Positions 8,591 through 17,097 of a stretch of DNA of 64,000 nt are shown one piece after another (position 1 is the stretch's first letter; each line of letters starts with the position of its first letter). The notes under the pieces were generated by a model. It was not told the DNA's origin, ran no database searches, and saw only the letters and a list, made by a program, of their open reading frames with translations. This DNA comes from Fluviicola sp. (GTDB lineage Bacteria; Bacteroidota; Bacteroidia; Flavobacteriales_D; Crocinitomicaceae). The stretch is taken from the NCBI GenBank assembly GCA_017983675.1, contig JAGOAZ010000007.1, positions 1 to 64,000 of the forward strand, read 5' to 3'. The position numbers were made by a program, and so were the translations under genes.

Positions 8591-9208
8591 TTATTCGAAA
8601 GAGGTGATGGTGTCGTAATACGATAAGATTTCATCGATAAAAAGTGTTTGCTTGCTGTGATCACCATGAGTTACGACCATTTTTTGAACTTTTGGTAAAC
8701 TCTCATTGATGCGACGGACACATTGCAATAACGTTGGGCTTTTACAAATCTCACTCAAATCTTCAATAATTACCAAGCTCAATTGATTGATGTGATAGCC
8801 ATTTTGGTTGTACAATTCAAGCATTCGTTTCGGCGTTCCAATAATAATATCCGTTCCGTCAAAAATATTGTTGCGTTGTTCAATGATTTTTCCTTTATCA
8901 TCAGCTGGCTCCACAACGATTTCACTTCTACGTATCCATTCACGTAATTGATCTACGCGTTTACGGGTTTTGTCAGTACTTGATGTAAACCACAAAACAC
9001 GGGGAGAACCTTCAAATGCTTGCGGAGCTTTCAGAAGACTAACAAGTTGTAAACCAGTTTTTAATTCAGGAATTTCAGCATGTCTAATAACAATGTTTTT
9101 GCCTTGCTTCACCTTATGAATCATTGCTTTTTCAATCGGTGTAAAATCTGACAAACCAGCATCACTGAAATGGTTATGTAAAATTTGATCGTATTCTTCG
9201 AAATTCAT
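8591..9208 (-). CDS. Degenerate DEAD-box-like single RecA lobe protein
   Basis: A 205-residue protein that follows the order of the first RecA-like lobe of DEAD-box RNA helicases but has lost the catalytic motifs. FTPIEKAMI (about 21-29) replaces the Q motif TPIQ. The Walker A position reads KNIVIRHAEIPELKTG without GxGKT. IIIGTPKRMLEL (about 121-132) corresponds to motif Ib. LVIIEDLSEI (about 144-153) stands where DEAD should be. MVVTHGDHS takes the place of SAT. There is no second lobe, so ATP-driven unwinding is very unlikely, and an RNA-binding or scaffold role is possible. A -7-like element ends 4 bases before the ATG. It is convergent with nadC, only 3 bases apart. Confidence 0.7.
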   Translation of the reverse strand: MNFEEYDQILHNHFSDAGLSDFTPIEKAMIHKVKQGKNIVIRHAEIPELKTGLQLVSLLKAPQAFEGSPRVLWFTSSTDKTRKRVDQLREWIRRSEIVVEPADDKGKIIEQRNNIFDGTDIIIGTPKRMLELYNQNGYHINQLSLVIIEDLSEICKSPTLLQCVRRINESLPKVQKMVVTHGDHSKQTLFIDEILSYYDTITSFE

Positions 9209-9212
9209 AGTG

Positions 9213-9220
9213 CAAAGTAA
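9213..9220 (-). promoter_or_regulatory. -7-like element directly upstream of the DEAD-like gene
   Basis: The minus strand reads TTACTTTG followed by CACT and the ATG. It differs from TAnnTTTG at one position. The 4-base gap to the start codon predicts a leaderless or nearly leaderless mRNA. Confidence 0.4.
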
Positions 9221-9243
9221 CTAAATAAACCTGAATTAATGGC

Positions 9244-9278
9244 AATAAAAAAGGCTGCCATAAAAAATGACAGCCTTT
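9244..9278 (-). terminator. Rho-independent terminator of the metalloprotease gene
   Basis: Positions 9250-9260 pair with 9268-9278 (ten of eleven bases, one C/A mismatch) around a 7-base A-rich loop. On the minus strand a run of six T residues follows. It lies 17 bases past the stop of the metalloprotease gene. Confidence 0.8.
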
Positions 9279-9295
9279 CACATCAGTGTTTTTTA

Positions 9296-11458
9296 TTAGT
9301 AAACAACAACTTTGTGAGTTGAAGTTACATTACCTTGTAATGTGTTCAAGAAATAACATCCTTGAGCAACATTCATAGGGATTTTAATTGTTTGTGTTCC
9401 ATTAGCAGCAGCAACGTTTGTTGTTGAAATTAATGAACCATTGATATCAACAACTTGGATAGTCATATCGTTCAATACTTCACTTAACTCAATTGAAATT
9501 TCAGAACCTGAAGACACAGGATTTGGTGACAATGAAACCAAAGAAGTTAAATTGTTATCCTCAATTCCTAATACACCTGAAACATTGAAGTTGTCGATGT
9601 ATAAGTTAGAAGCTAAGTCAGAAGCAACAAATTCAAATTTAAAACGTGTTCTGTCGTCAGTGTTTGAAGCTGTGTAATTAAAAGAAGAACTTTTCCAAAG
9701 ACCATTGTTTGTAGGAGCAAAATCTGTTGTTCCTACAAAACCTGCAGTGATTAAGTCATCAGACAAGATTGATTTTCTCAACGTCCAAGTTTTTCCACAA
9801 TCTTTAGAGCTGTAAACTTTTAATACTTCTGTAATATCTGCTAACAATGTAGCTTTTGATCCATATGCATAATCAAATGAAACAGAAACATTTGTTGTGT
9901 TTGATAAGTTGTAAGCAGGTGAGATTAAATAATCTTTAGATCCACCTAATCTTTCATAGTAAGCTGCTTCCTCAGAGTAAGGTAATGCAGTTGACATATC
10001 AAAGTAGTTGTTTAACTTCATTGAACCAAGACCGTTGTAACCAACTGTAGAGACATGTTGGAAAGATGCGTGGTTATTTTCTGGATTGTTAGAAATCCAT
10101 CCATAACTTGATGTGTTGAAATTTTCCATTGCGGGACCATTGTGTTCTGTCCATTCAGGAGCAATGTAAACAATATTGTTCATTGTTTTTGTAGTTGTTC
10201 CTGCTGCATTAGTTACAGTCAATGTAGCATTGTACCAACCTGCATTTGCATAAGTAACTACTGGGTTTTGTGATGTTGAAGTTGCAGGTGATCCTCCAGG
10301 AAATTCCCATGACCAAGAAATGATGTCGGAATTCCAAGTAGCGTCTTTGAATGCAATTGATTCACCAGCACAAGTTGTCATTCCATGAGCATTTGGTCCA
10401 GAATTGTTAGATGTTCCATTGTGGTCAATATAAAAATCAGCAATTGGCGCACATGTTGGAGGTGTAGTCGTGTAATTTGAACCCGTTTCAACTAAATTTG
10501 AATCAGTCCATAAGTTATTACGTTGACCTGCATCCGATTGTAACGCAATGTGCATTCTGTCAATTTGTCCGTAAGTGAACATATTTGAACAGTAGCTGTA
10601 TTCCATGTAATTTTGTACGTTTTCAACAACACCTGGGGTGCAAAATGCATCATATAAATTAAGGCAATTGTTGTGACCTTTCGTGATTGGTGTATCTTCA
10701 ACTCCGTCATCACCACATGCAACAGTTGGATCATTTGTATTTCCCCAAGTGTGTGATAAGTTCAAGTAGTGTCCAATCTCATGTGTTAATGCACGTGAAT
10801 TGTAAGGATTAGATTCTTCAATACTTCCAATGTAATCTTTCAAAATGATAATACCATCAGCAAAGAAAAGTCCACCGTTTGTAGCTCCTGGATAGTAAGC
10901 ATAACCAGCTACACCAGCTTCACCAATTGAATTTACAACCCATACGTTCAAATATTTTGAACGATTCCATTGGTGTAATTTCGAATAATCATCACCACCA
11001 TTTGCAAGGTGTGAATAGATATGCTCAATTCCATTTGTACAATTACCCCATGGATCAATAGATGGAAGTTTAAACTCGATGTGTGCATCACCAGCTAATG
11101 TATCAAAAGCAGGAATGATTGCACTAGTGTCAGCATTTAACTTGCGGTAATCAAGATTCAAGATTCGCATTTGATCCTTTACTTGAGCGTCCGTAATGTT
11201 TTCGACACCGTATTCATGAATAATATGAAATACAACTGGAATAGTATAAACTGTCGTTTTATTCCCCTTAGCGTCAGTACTTGTTTTTTTGTTTGAGTTC
11301 ATTAAACTGTAAAACTCTTCTTCCATTCCTGGATTCTCAGCATACAATTTTCTAAGTCTTTCAGCCGTTCCACATTTAAAATCTTGTTGCGCAGTTACCT
11401 GCATACTCAACGTAATTCCGAATGCTGTTAAGGCTCCTAAAAGTAGTTTTTTGCGCAT
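9296..11458 (-). CDS. Secreted M43-type zinc metalloprotease with PKD domain and T9SS sorting domain
   Basis: A 720-residue exported protease. The signal peptide is residues 1-23. The catalytic domain (about 60-320) holds the zinc site H226-E-x-x-H230 and H236 in HEIGHYLNLSHTWG, with the Met-turn QNYMEYS further on. This is the pappalysin/cytophagalysin (M43B) arrangement. A PKD-like beta domain follows (about 370-435, with WSWEFPGGSPATSTSQNP), then a jelly-roll-like region. The last 80 residues begin SLSPNPVSSG and end YFLNTLQGNVTSTHKVVVY, a type A T9SS C-terminal sorting domain. It is therefore predicted to be secreted or surface-anchored through T9SS. It is transcribed alone and has its own terminator at 9244-9278. 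Confidence 0.92.
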   Translation of the reverse strand: MRKKLLLGALTAFGITLSMQVTAQQDFKCGTAERLRKLYAENPGMEEEFYSLMNSNKKTSTDAKGNKTTVYTIPVVFHIIHEYGVENITDAQVKDQMRILNLDYRKLNADTSAIIPAFDTLAGDAHIEFKLPSIDPWGNCTNGIEHIYSHLANGGDDYSKLHQWNRSKYLNVWVVNSIGEAGVAGYAYYPGATNGGLFFADGIIILKDYIGSIEESNPYNSRALTHEIGHYLNLSHTWGNTNDPTVACGDDGVEDTPITKGHNNCLNLYDAFCTPGVVENVQNYMEYSYCSNMFTYGQIDRMHIALQSDAGQRNNLWTDSNLVETGSNYTTTPPTCAPIADFYIDHNGTSNNSGPNAHGMTTCAGESIAFKDATWNSDIISWSWEFPGGSPATSTSQNPVVTYANAGWYNATLTVTNAAGTTTKTMNNIVYIAPEWTEHNGPAMENFNTSSYGWISNNPENNHASFQHVSTVGYNGLGSMKLNNYFDMSTALPYSEEAAYYERLGGSKDYLISPAYNLSNTTNVSVSFDYAYGSKATLLADITEVLKVYSSKDCGKTWTLRKSILSDDLITAGFVGTTDFAPTNNGLWKSSSFNYTASNTDDRTRFKFEFVASDLASNLYIDNFNVSGVLGIEDNNLTSLVSLSPNPVSSGSEISIELSEVLNDMTIQVVDINGSLISTTNVAAANGTQTIKIPMNVAQGCYFLNTLQGNVTSTHKVVVY

Positions 11459-11755
11459 GTTTAATTTTTTTAAATAAATTAATTAACAGTAATCTTAACT
11501 TGAAGTTTGGTCACATTTCTGCTTTCAAACTCATTATTTTGCAATCATTCCTCATTCAACTTAGGGCTTTGTTACAACATTAATTAATTGGTTTTCAATA
11601 TTTTGAAAGTTAACCAATGGTGTTAATAGTTGAATAATAATGAATTACAATTTGTAAATATAATTGATTCATTTTAAAAACAAAATGTTTAAATTTCATC
11701 TTTTATTAAACGGTATCAATTTGATAGTAATCGGTAGAAATCTTGAAGGAATAAT
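11459..11755. other. AT-rich intergenic region without a visible gene
   Basis: This stretch lies between two minus-strand genes and should carry the metalloprotease promoter. No exact TAnnTTTG was found on the minus strand close to its ATG. The only structure noticed is a short 6-bp inverted repeat with a TATT loop near 11596-11611. Confidence 0.5.
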
Positions 11756-12475
11756 TTATTGTGCAGCCTGCAAGACCTCAAAAAACGATGGGTTTTCTTC
11801 AAATGCCGTTCCGATGACAATTAAATTTACACCCAATTCTTGCATTGCATGAATCGTTTCAATAGTTCTAATTCCACCTCCAACAATCAAAGCTTGCTTC
11901 GTTTTAGTTTTAATCAATTGAATGGTTTCAACTGAAACAGGAGCTTTGGCACCACTTCCGGCCTCAAGGTACAATAACTGATGCCCAAGTAGTTGACCCG
12001 CCAAAGCAGTTGATAAAATCAAGTCTTGTTCTGTCTGTTTAATGGGGGTGGTTTGACTCACTTTTGCAACAGAACTATTATTTTTACCATCTAAAAGGAT
12101 ATAACTAGTTGGAATGCATTCTATCCCTGAAGCAATTATTGCTTGAGCACTTTTTACTTGGTTTTCAATTAAAAAATCTGGGTTTCTTCCCGAAATCAAT
12201 TGTAAAAAAAGCAATGCATCTCCATATTTACTTACTTGTTTTGCATCTCCAGGAAAAATTATAATAGGTTTTTTGCTGTTTGATTTGACATGCTGCATTA
12301 CTTTGTGAAAATCATCCGTTTTAACTTTGCTTCCACCGATTAGTATGTAGTCTATTATAGACTGATTGCAGTTTTCAATCAGTTTTGTTAAATCGCTTAG
12401 CACATTTGTTTTGTCTGGATCGATTAATAAACCAATTTTCCCTGTTTCTTGCTGTAATAATTGTAGTAGTGACAT
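11756..12475 (-). CDS. Geranylgeranylglyceryl-phosphate synthase family protein (PcrB/GGGPS-like)
   Basis: A 239-residue TIM-barrel prenyltransferase. Family members join a polyprenyl diphosphate to sn-glycerol-1-phosphate. Family blocks visible are LLIDPDKT (about 16-23), ILIGGSKV, KKPIIIFPGDAKQVS, ALLFLQLISGRNPDFLI, YLEAGSGAKAPVS and LIVGGGIRTIETI. The last two bind phosphate, as in archaeal GGGP synthase. Bacteroidota versions form a distinct group whose members make GGGP in vitro, as known for the Flavobacterium homologue. Prenyl length and product cannot be set from sequence. It is 7 bases downstream of a phosphopantetheinyl transferase gene, in one operon. Confidence 0.87.
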   Translation of the reverse strand: MSLLQLLQQETGKIGLLIDPDKTNVLSDLTKLIENCNQSIIDYILIGGSKVKTDDFHKVMQHVKSNSKKPIIIFPGDAKQVSKYGDALLFLQLISGRNPDFLIENQVKSAQAIIASGIECIPTSYILLDGKNNSSVAKVSQTTPIKQTEQDLILSTALAGQLLGHQLLYLEAGSGAKAPVSVETIQLIKTKTKQALIVGGGIRTIETIHAMQELGVNLIVIGTAFEENPSFFEVLQAAQ

Positions 12476-12482
12476 AATTAGT

Positions 12483-13097
12483 TTAGTTCGGAGCAGTTAT
12501 TGTATAAGTCAACACATGGTTGTCTATTAGTTCGTATCCTAGTTTAACAGTAACCATAGAATGTTCAAATTTTACATGTGCGATGATTTCCGGTGTTTTT
12601 TGTTGAATGAGTATGTCGGTTAAAAATAATAATTGTTGACGGTCGGAAAACTTGTATATCGCTTCTTTCAATGACCACAAAAGAGTCATGTCAAAATCAT
12701 TGGAAGTGTCAAAAAGTCTTGTTTCATTTTCATTGCAATATTTATGCTGAACTTTAACTGCTCGTGACGTAATCGCCTCAATATCAATTCCGATTTTGTG
12801 CGACTTTGACACACCTAAACAAGCATATTTTGTCGTGTGACTAATAGAAATAAACGAAGTTTCATCAATTGTTGGCGATCCATCTGTTGCATATCGAATT
12901 GGCTTTGACCCAAACAAATTTGTTTTCATCCAACGTATAGCAGTGTATTCTTTCTTTTTTTGTTCGCTTTTAATGGTGTTTACATGTGTTTTTTCTTCTG
13001 AATTTAATGCATGTAAAAAGTTAACATATTCAAAATCAGATATATCCATTAAATAAATGGTTGCAGCAGTTAACTCTAAAATTCGCACATTTTTCAT
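12483..13097 (-). CDS. 4'-phosphopantetheinyl transferase superfamily protein
   Basis: These enzymes activate acyl or peptidyl carrier proteins by adding 4'-phosphopantetheine from CoA. The 204-residue product shows the two family signatures: KIGIDIEAI (Mg-binding Asp/Glu) and WSLKEAIYK (about 155-163). A preceding SISHTTKYACLGVS block binds CoA. Overall length and layout are Sfp/EntD-like (two pseudo-repeats) rather than AcpS. The ATG at 13097 is preferred to the in-frame ATG at 13121 because a -7 promoter element at 13102-13109 lies between them, which would make the longer form untranslatable from that transcript. It is the first gene of an operon with the GGGPS-like gene. Confidence 0.85.
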   Translation of the reverse strand: MKNVRILELTAATIYLMDISDFEYVNFLHALNSEEKTHVNTIKSEQKKKEYTAIRWMKTNLFGSKPIRYATDGSPTIDETSFISISHTTKYACLGVSKSHKIGIDIEAITSRAVKVQHKYCNENETRLFDTSNDFDMTLLWSLKEAIYKFSDRQQLLFLTDILIQQKTPEIIAHVKFEHSMVTVKLGYELIDNHVLTYTITAPN

Positions 13098-13101
13098 GGT
13101 G

Positions 13102-13109
13102 CAAAAATA
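13102..13109 (-). promoter_or_regulatory. -7 promoter element, predicted leaderless start
   Basis: The minus strand reads TATTTTTG, then CACC, then the ATG at 13097. This is an exact TAnnTTTG match, and the expected transcription start falls at about the start codon. It decides the start of the phosphopantetheinyl transferase. Confidence 0.6.
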
Positions 13110-13323
13110 TAAAAGTTGCACAATAATCCCTCTATGAAATTTTTATTTGGTTGTAAGTGTTTGCAAATCAATTTATTGCGGTTAACATACTGATAGTTCA
13201 AGTTTACATTAACTTAAAATAAAAAAATCAAAATACTTTTTTTAAGAAATGTTAACACATCGATTTTTATTATATTTACACGCTTTGTTACACTAAATAT
13301 TGATGTATAATTAAACTGTACTT

Positions 13324-16300
13324 ATGTTACGTAAACTTAATTTGTTGTTTGTAAGTATCTTGCTGACAGTTACTTATGGTTTTTCTCAGAGTGGTCTGGG
13401 AACAATCAGAGGTAGTGTTATTGACAAGGAAAGCAAAGAATTCATTCCAAATTCTGTTATTACCGTTAAACAAAACGGATCTGTTCGTGCGAATGCAACT
13501 ACAGATTTTGATGGTAAATTTCAGATTAACTCGTTAACGCCAGGGGCGTACGATGTTGAAATCAGTAATCCGGGTGAGGGTTATCAAGCAACAACTATAA
13601 AAGGTGTAGTTGTTTCTGCTGACCGTATTACCTTTCTTGAAAATCAAGAATTAGGATTCCCGAAAAATGGTCAAATCGATGAGGTAATCATTGTTGCCTA
13701 CAGAGTACCACTCATTAACAAAGATGGAGGTCCTTCTGGAGCAACAATTACTCGTGAAGACATTTCTCGTTTACCTGTCCGTTCTGCTGCCGGTGTAGCA
13801 GGAACAGTAGGGGGTGTAACGACAGATGAAGGTTCGGGGGCTATTTCGGTCAGAGGATCTCGTTCAGATGGTACTTATTATTTCATTGATGGTATCAAAG
13901 TGCGTGGTTCATCTAATTTACCGAAATCAGCTATTGAAGAGGTTTCTGTCATTACAGGTGGTTTGCCTGCGAATTATGGAGATGCAACTGGTGGTATTAT
14001 CTCGGTTACAACACGTGGTCCGTCGTCTAAATTCTTTGGTTCATTTGAAGGAGTTTCTTCGGGGATGTACTTCAAAGGAGCAGATGCAAATGGCTACGAT
14101 GGAAAAGTATTCGGATTAGATAAATTTGGTTACAACTTAGTTGAAGGCTTATTATCAGGTCCTTTATTAATGCAAAAAGATTCATTAGGTAGAAAAACGA
14201 AACCATTGTTAGGTTTCTTGGTTTCTGTTAACTATACGAATGAATTAGATAGTCGTCCATTAAATGGAGGTAGCTACCGAATCACAAAAGAAGCACGTGA
14301 GCGTCTACTAACTGATCCAGTTAGAGCAACATCAGATGGGATGGGTACTTATCACAATGCATATTTCTTAAGAGCATCTGATTTTGAGAAAACAGCTTGG
14401 AGAATGAATGCACAATCTTCATCTATTTCGGCTTCAGGAAAAATTGATGTGAATACAGGACCGTCTGTTAACTTAACATTTGGAGGTTCAATGAACTTGA
14501 GCAATGGGAATAACTACAGTTATACTAGCTCATTAATGAATTTTACGAATTTTGGTGTTTCAAAAAATTTAGACTGGAGAGTTTATGGGCGTTTAACTCA
14601 ACGTTTTTCTAACAAACAAGAAGGAAGTAGTTCTAAAATTAAATCTGCGTTCTATTCAATCATGGTTGATTTCTCTCAATCTAAATTTGAATCTTATGAT
14701 AAACGTCATAAATTTAACTTGTTCAACTACGGACACGTTGGTTATTTTACAAGAGATTTTGAAAAACAATACAACCAAGTTGGTCAAGATTTAGTGCAAG
14801 CTGGTTCACCAAACGAAGTTCTAGTTGGTTTTACTGCTTCTGAAACGAATAGTGCATTAGCTGCAATCACACAAAATTACTTTGATATTTTTGCAGGTAA
14901 CCCAACAGGTCACTATGAAAAATTAGATGATGTTATCGCTGGACGTGCTTTGAGAAATGGTGATGTTCCAACAAGTGTATACGGAATTTGGAATAATATT
15001 GGTACACCTAATAATGGTTTTAGTAAATCACAACAAGATCAATTCCGTATTACAGGATCTGGTTCTGTTAATATTGGTGACCACTCAGTTTCTTTAGGAT
15101 TTGAATACGAACAACGTTGGGATAGAGGTTGGTCAAATGGTGATGCAGGTCCAATTGGTTTATGGACAATGGCGCGTCAATTGGCTAACAACCATATCAA
15201 AGAGGTTGATTTTTCGAATCCAACAATTACTAATTTAGGTTCAGGTTTACAATATGATTACGATCAATTGAATGCTGGATATGCGTATCAATCAGGCACT
15301 GGTTTATATGGTGGACAAGAACAAAACGACAATCAATCTTTCTTTGACTATAACTTACGTCAAAAATTAGGTTTGAATGCTGCAGGTACAGACTATTTAG
15401 TGATAGATCAATATGATCCAAATTTATTCCAATTAGACATGTTCTCTGCGGATGAATTGTTCAATCAAGGAAATAACTTTGTTTCTTACTATGGTTACGA
15501 TCATACTGGTAACCGTGTAAAAGGAAATACAGATATTAATAAGTATTTCAATGAATTTGATAAGAACGGTAACTATAAACGATTCATCGGGTCATTCCAA
15601 CCAACTTATATTTCAGGATATTTAATGGATAAGTTTGCATTTAATGATATCGTTTTCAACGTTGGTGTTCGTGTCGATGTTTTTGATGCCAATCAACCCG
15701 TATTAAAGGATAAATATTTAATTTACACAGCAAACAATGTTTCAGAAGCGAAAGCAAAATTAGCTACTGATCCATCTACTTACAATTGGGTTGTTATTCC
15801 ATCTTCAATGGGTGATGATTATGTAGTTTATGTAAACGATGTGAATAACCCTACTTCGATTAACGGATTTAGAAATGGTGATACTTGGTACAATGCGGAT
15901 GGTGTTGTGATTGAAGATCCAAAAACAATTCGTGGTGCAACAGGTATTGCTCCTTGGTTGAAAGATGCGGGTGCTGCAGCAGCTTCTCGTGTTAGTGCTG
16001 ATGCTTTTGAGGATTACAAAGCTCAAATCAATGTAATGCCTCGTATTGCATTCTCTTTCCCAATTTCGGATGAGGCTTCTTTCTTTGCTCACTATGATAT
16101 CTTGACTAAACGTCCAACATCTGGAGCTCGTTTTAATCCAATTGATTACCAGTTTATCGAAGCAAGAACGAATACAATTGCAAATCCAAATTTACGTCCA
16201 GAGAAAACAATTGATTACGAAATTGGTTTCCAACAAGTATTGACAAAAACATCTTCATTGAAAATTTCAGCATTTTACCGAGAACAACGCGATAATGTGC

Positions 16301-17097
16301 AGTTAGTGAATGTGTTTGAAGCATATCCAAACACATACCGTTCATTTGGTAACCGTGATTTTGGTACAGTAAAAGGATTAACTGTTTCTTACGATTTACG
16401 TAAAACAGGAAATGTGCGTATGACAGCAGCCTATACTTTACAGTTTGCTGATGGTACAGGTTCTGATGCAACTTCTGCTGGAGCACTCTTAGGTGGTTTA
16501 CAAGCTGCGGGAATTCCTAACTTACGTTCAATTTTCCCTTACTCTTATGACCAACGTCACACGTTCAACATTACAATGGATTACCGTTATGGTGAAGGAG
16601 CAGACTACAATGGTCCAATGATTGGTGATTTCAAATTGTTTGAAAACACTGGATTAAACATTGTTACAAATGTTTATTCTGGTTCACCATATACTGGTCA
16701 AACAAATATCACAAGCGAAGGATTTATTAACCCATCTTCGTCAGGTTTATCTGGATCTATTAATGGATCTCGTTTGCCTTGGCAATACCGCTTAGATTTA
16801 CAATTAGATCGTACATACAACATTGAATTTGGTAAAGAAGGTAAAAAGAAAACAACATTCTTGAATATTTATATTCGTGCTACCAACCTTTTCAATGCAA
16901 TGAACGTTTTAGGAGTTTACAGAGCTACTGGTAACTGGAATGATGATGGGTACTTAGCGTCAGCTGAAAATCAACAATCGATTCAAAATCAATTAGATGA
17001 GCAATCTTTTAGAGATTATTATTTAATGAAGATTCAGAATCCATTCAACATTAGCGCTCCTAGAACTATTCGATTAGGTGTTAAGTTTGATTTCTAA
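13324..17097 (+). CDS. TonB-dependent outer-membrane receptor with carboxypeptidase-regulatory-like domain
   Basis: A 1257-residue receptor. The signal peptide is residues 1-22 (ending YGFSQ). A CarboxypepD_reg-like beta domain follows (about 25-110, with TIRGSVIDKESKEFIP and TDFDGKFQINSLTPG). The plug domain (about 130-235) has GAISVRGSRSDGTYYFIDG and the conserved YGDATGGIISVTTRG. A long 22-strand-type barrel ends in the C-terminal aromatic signature VKFDF. The NPNLRPEKTIDYEIG segment is the usual barrel motif. No SusD gene follows. Instead it leads a cassette with a 1393-residue exported protein 16 bases downstream and a PorV-like protein. Its substrate is unknown. A degraded 3' copy of this gene lies at 22479-22879. 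Confidence 0.93.
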   Translation: MLRKLNLLFVSILLTVTYGFSQSGLGTIRGSVIDKESKEFIPNSVITVKQNGSVRANATTDFDGKFQINSLTPGAYDVEISNPGEGYQATTIKGVVVSADRITFLENQELGFPKNGQIDEVIIVAYRVPLINKDGGPSGATITREDISRLPVRSAAGVAGTVGGVTTDEGSGAISVRGSRSDGTYYFIDGIKVRGSSNLPKSAIEEVSVITGGLPANYGDATGGIISVTTRGPSSKFFGSFEGVSSGMYFKGADANGYDGKVFGLDKFGYNLVEGLLSGPLLMQKDSLGRKTKPLLGFLVSVNYTNELDSRPLNGGSYRITKEARERLLTDPVRATSDGMGTYHNAYFLRASDFEKTAWRMNAQSSSISASGKIDVNTGPSVNLTFGGSMNLSNGNNYSYTSSLMNFTNFGVSKNLDWRVYGRLTQRFSNKQEGSSSKIKSAFYSIMVDFSQSKFESYDKRHKFNLFNYGHVGYFTRDFEKQYNQVGQDLVQAGSPNEVLVGFTASETNSALAAITQNYFDIFAGNPTGHYEKLDDVIAGRALRNGDVPTSVYGIWNNIGTPNNGFSKSQQDQFRITGSGSVNIGDHSVSLGFEYEQRWDRGWSNGDAGPIGLWTMARQLANNHIKEVDFSNPTITNLGSGLQYDYDQLNAGYAYQSGTGLYGGQEQNDNQSFFDYNLRQKLGLNAAGTDYLVIDQYDPNLFQLDMFSADELFNQGNNFVSYYGYDHTGNRVKGNTDINKYFNEFDKNGNYKRFIGSFQPTYISGYLMDKFAFNDIVFNVGVRVDVFDANQPVLKDKYLIYTANNVSEAKAKLATDPSTYNWVVIPSSMGDDYVVYVNDVNNPTSINGFRNGDTWYNADGVVIEDPKTIRGATGIAPWLKDAGAAAASRVSADAFEDYKAQINVMPRIAFSFPISDEASFFAHYDILTKRPTSGARFNPIDYQFIEARTNTIANPNLRPEKTIDYEIGFQQVLTKTSSLKISAFYREQRDNVQLVNVFEAYPNTYRSFGNRDFGTVKGLTVSYDLRKTGNVRMTAAYTLQFADGTGSDATSAGALLGGLQAAGIPNLRSIFPYSYDQRHTFNITMDYRYGEGADYNGPMIGDFKLFENTGLNIVTNVYSGSPYTGQTNITSEGFINPSSSGLSGSINGSRLPWQYRLDLQLDRTYNIEFGKEGKKKTTFLNIYIRATNLFNAMNVLGVYRATGNWNDDGYLASAENQQSIQNQLDEQSFRDYYLMKIQNPFNISAPRTIRLGVKFDF

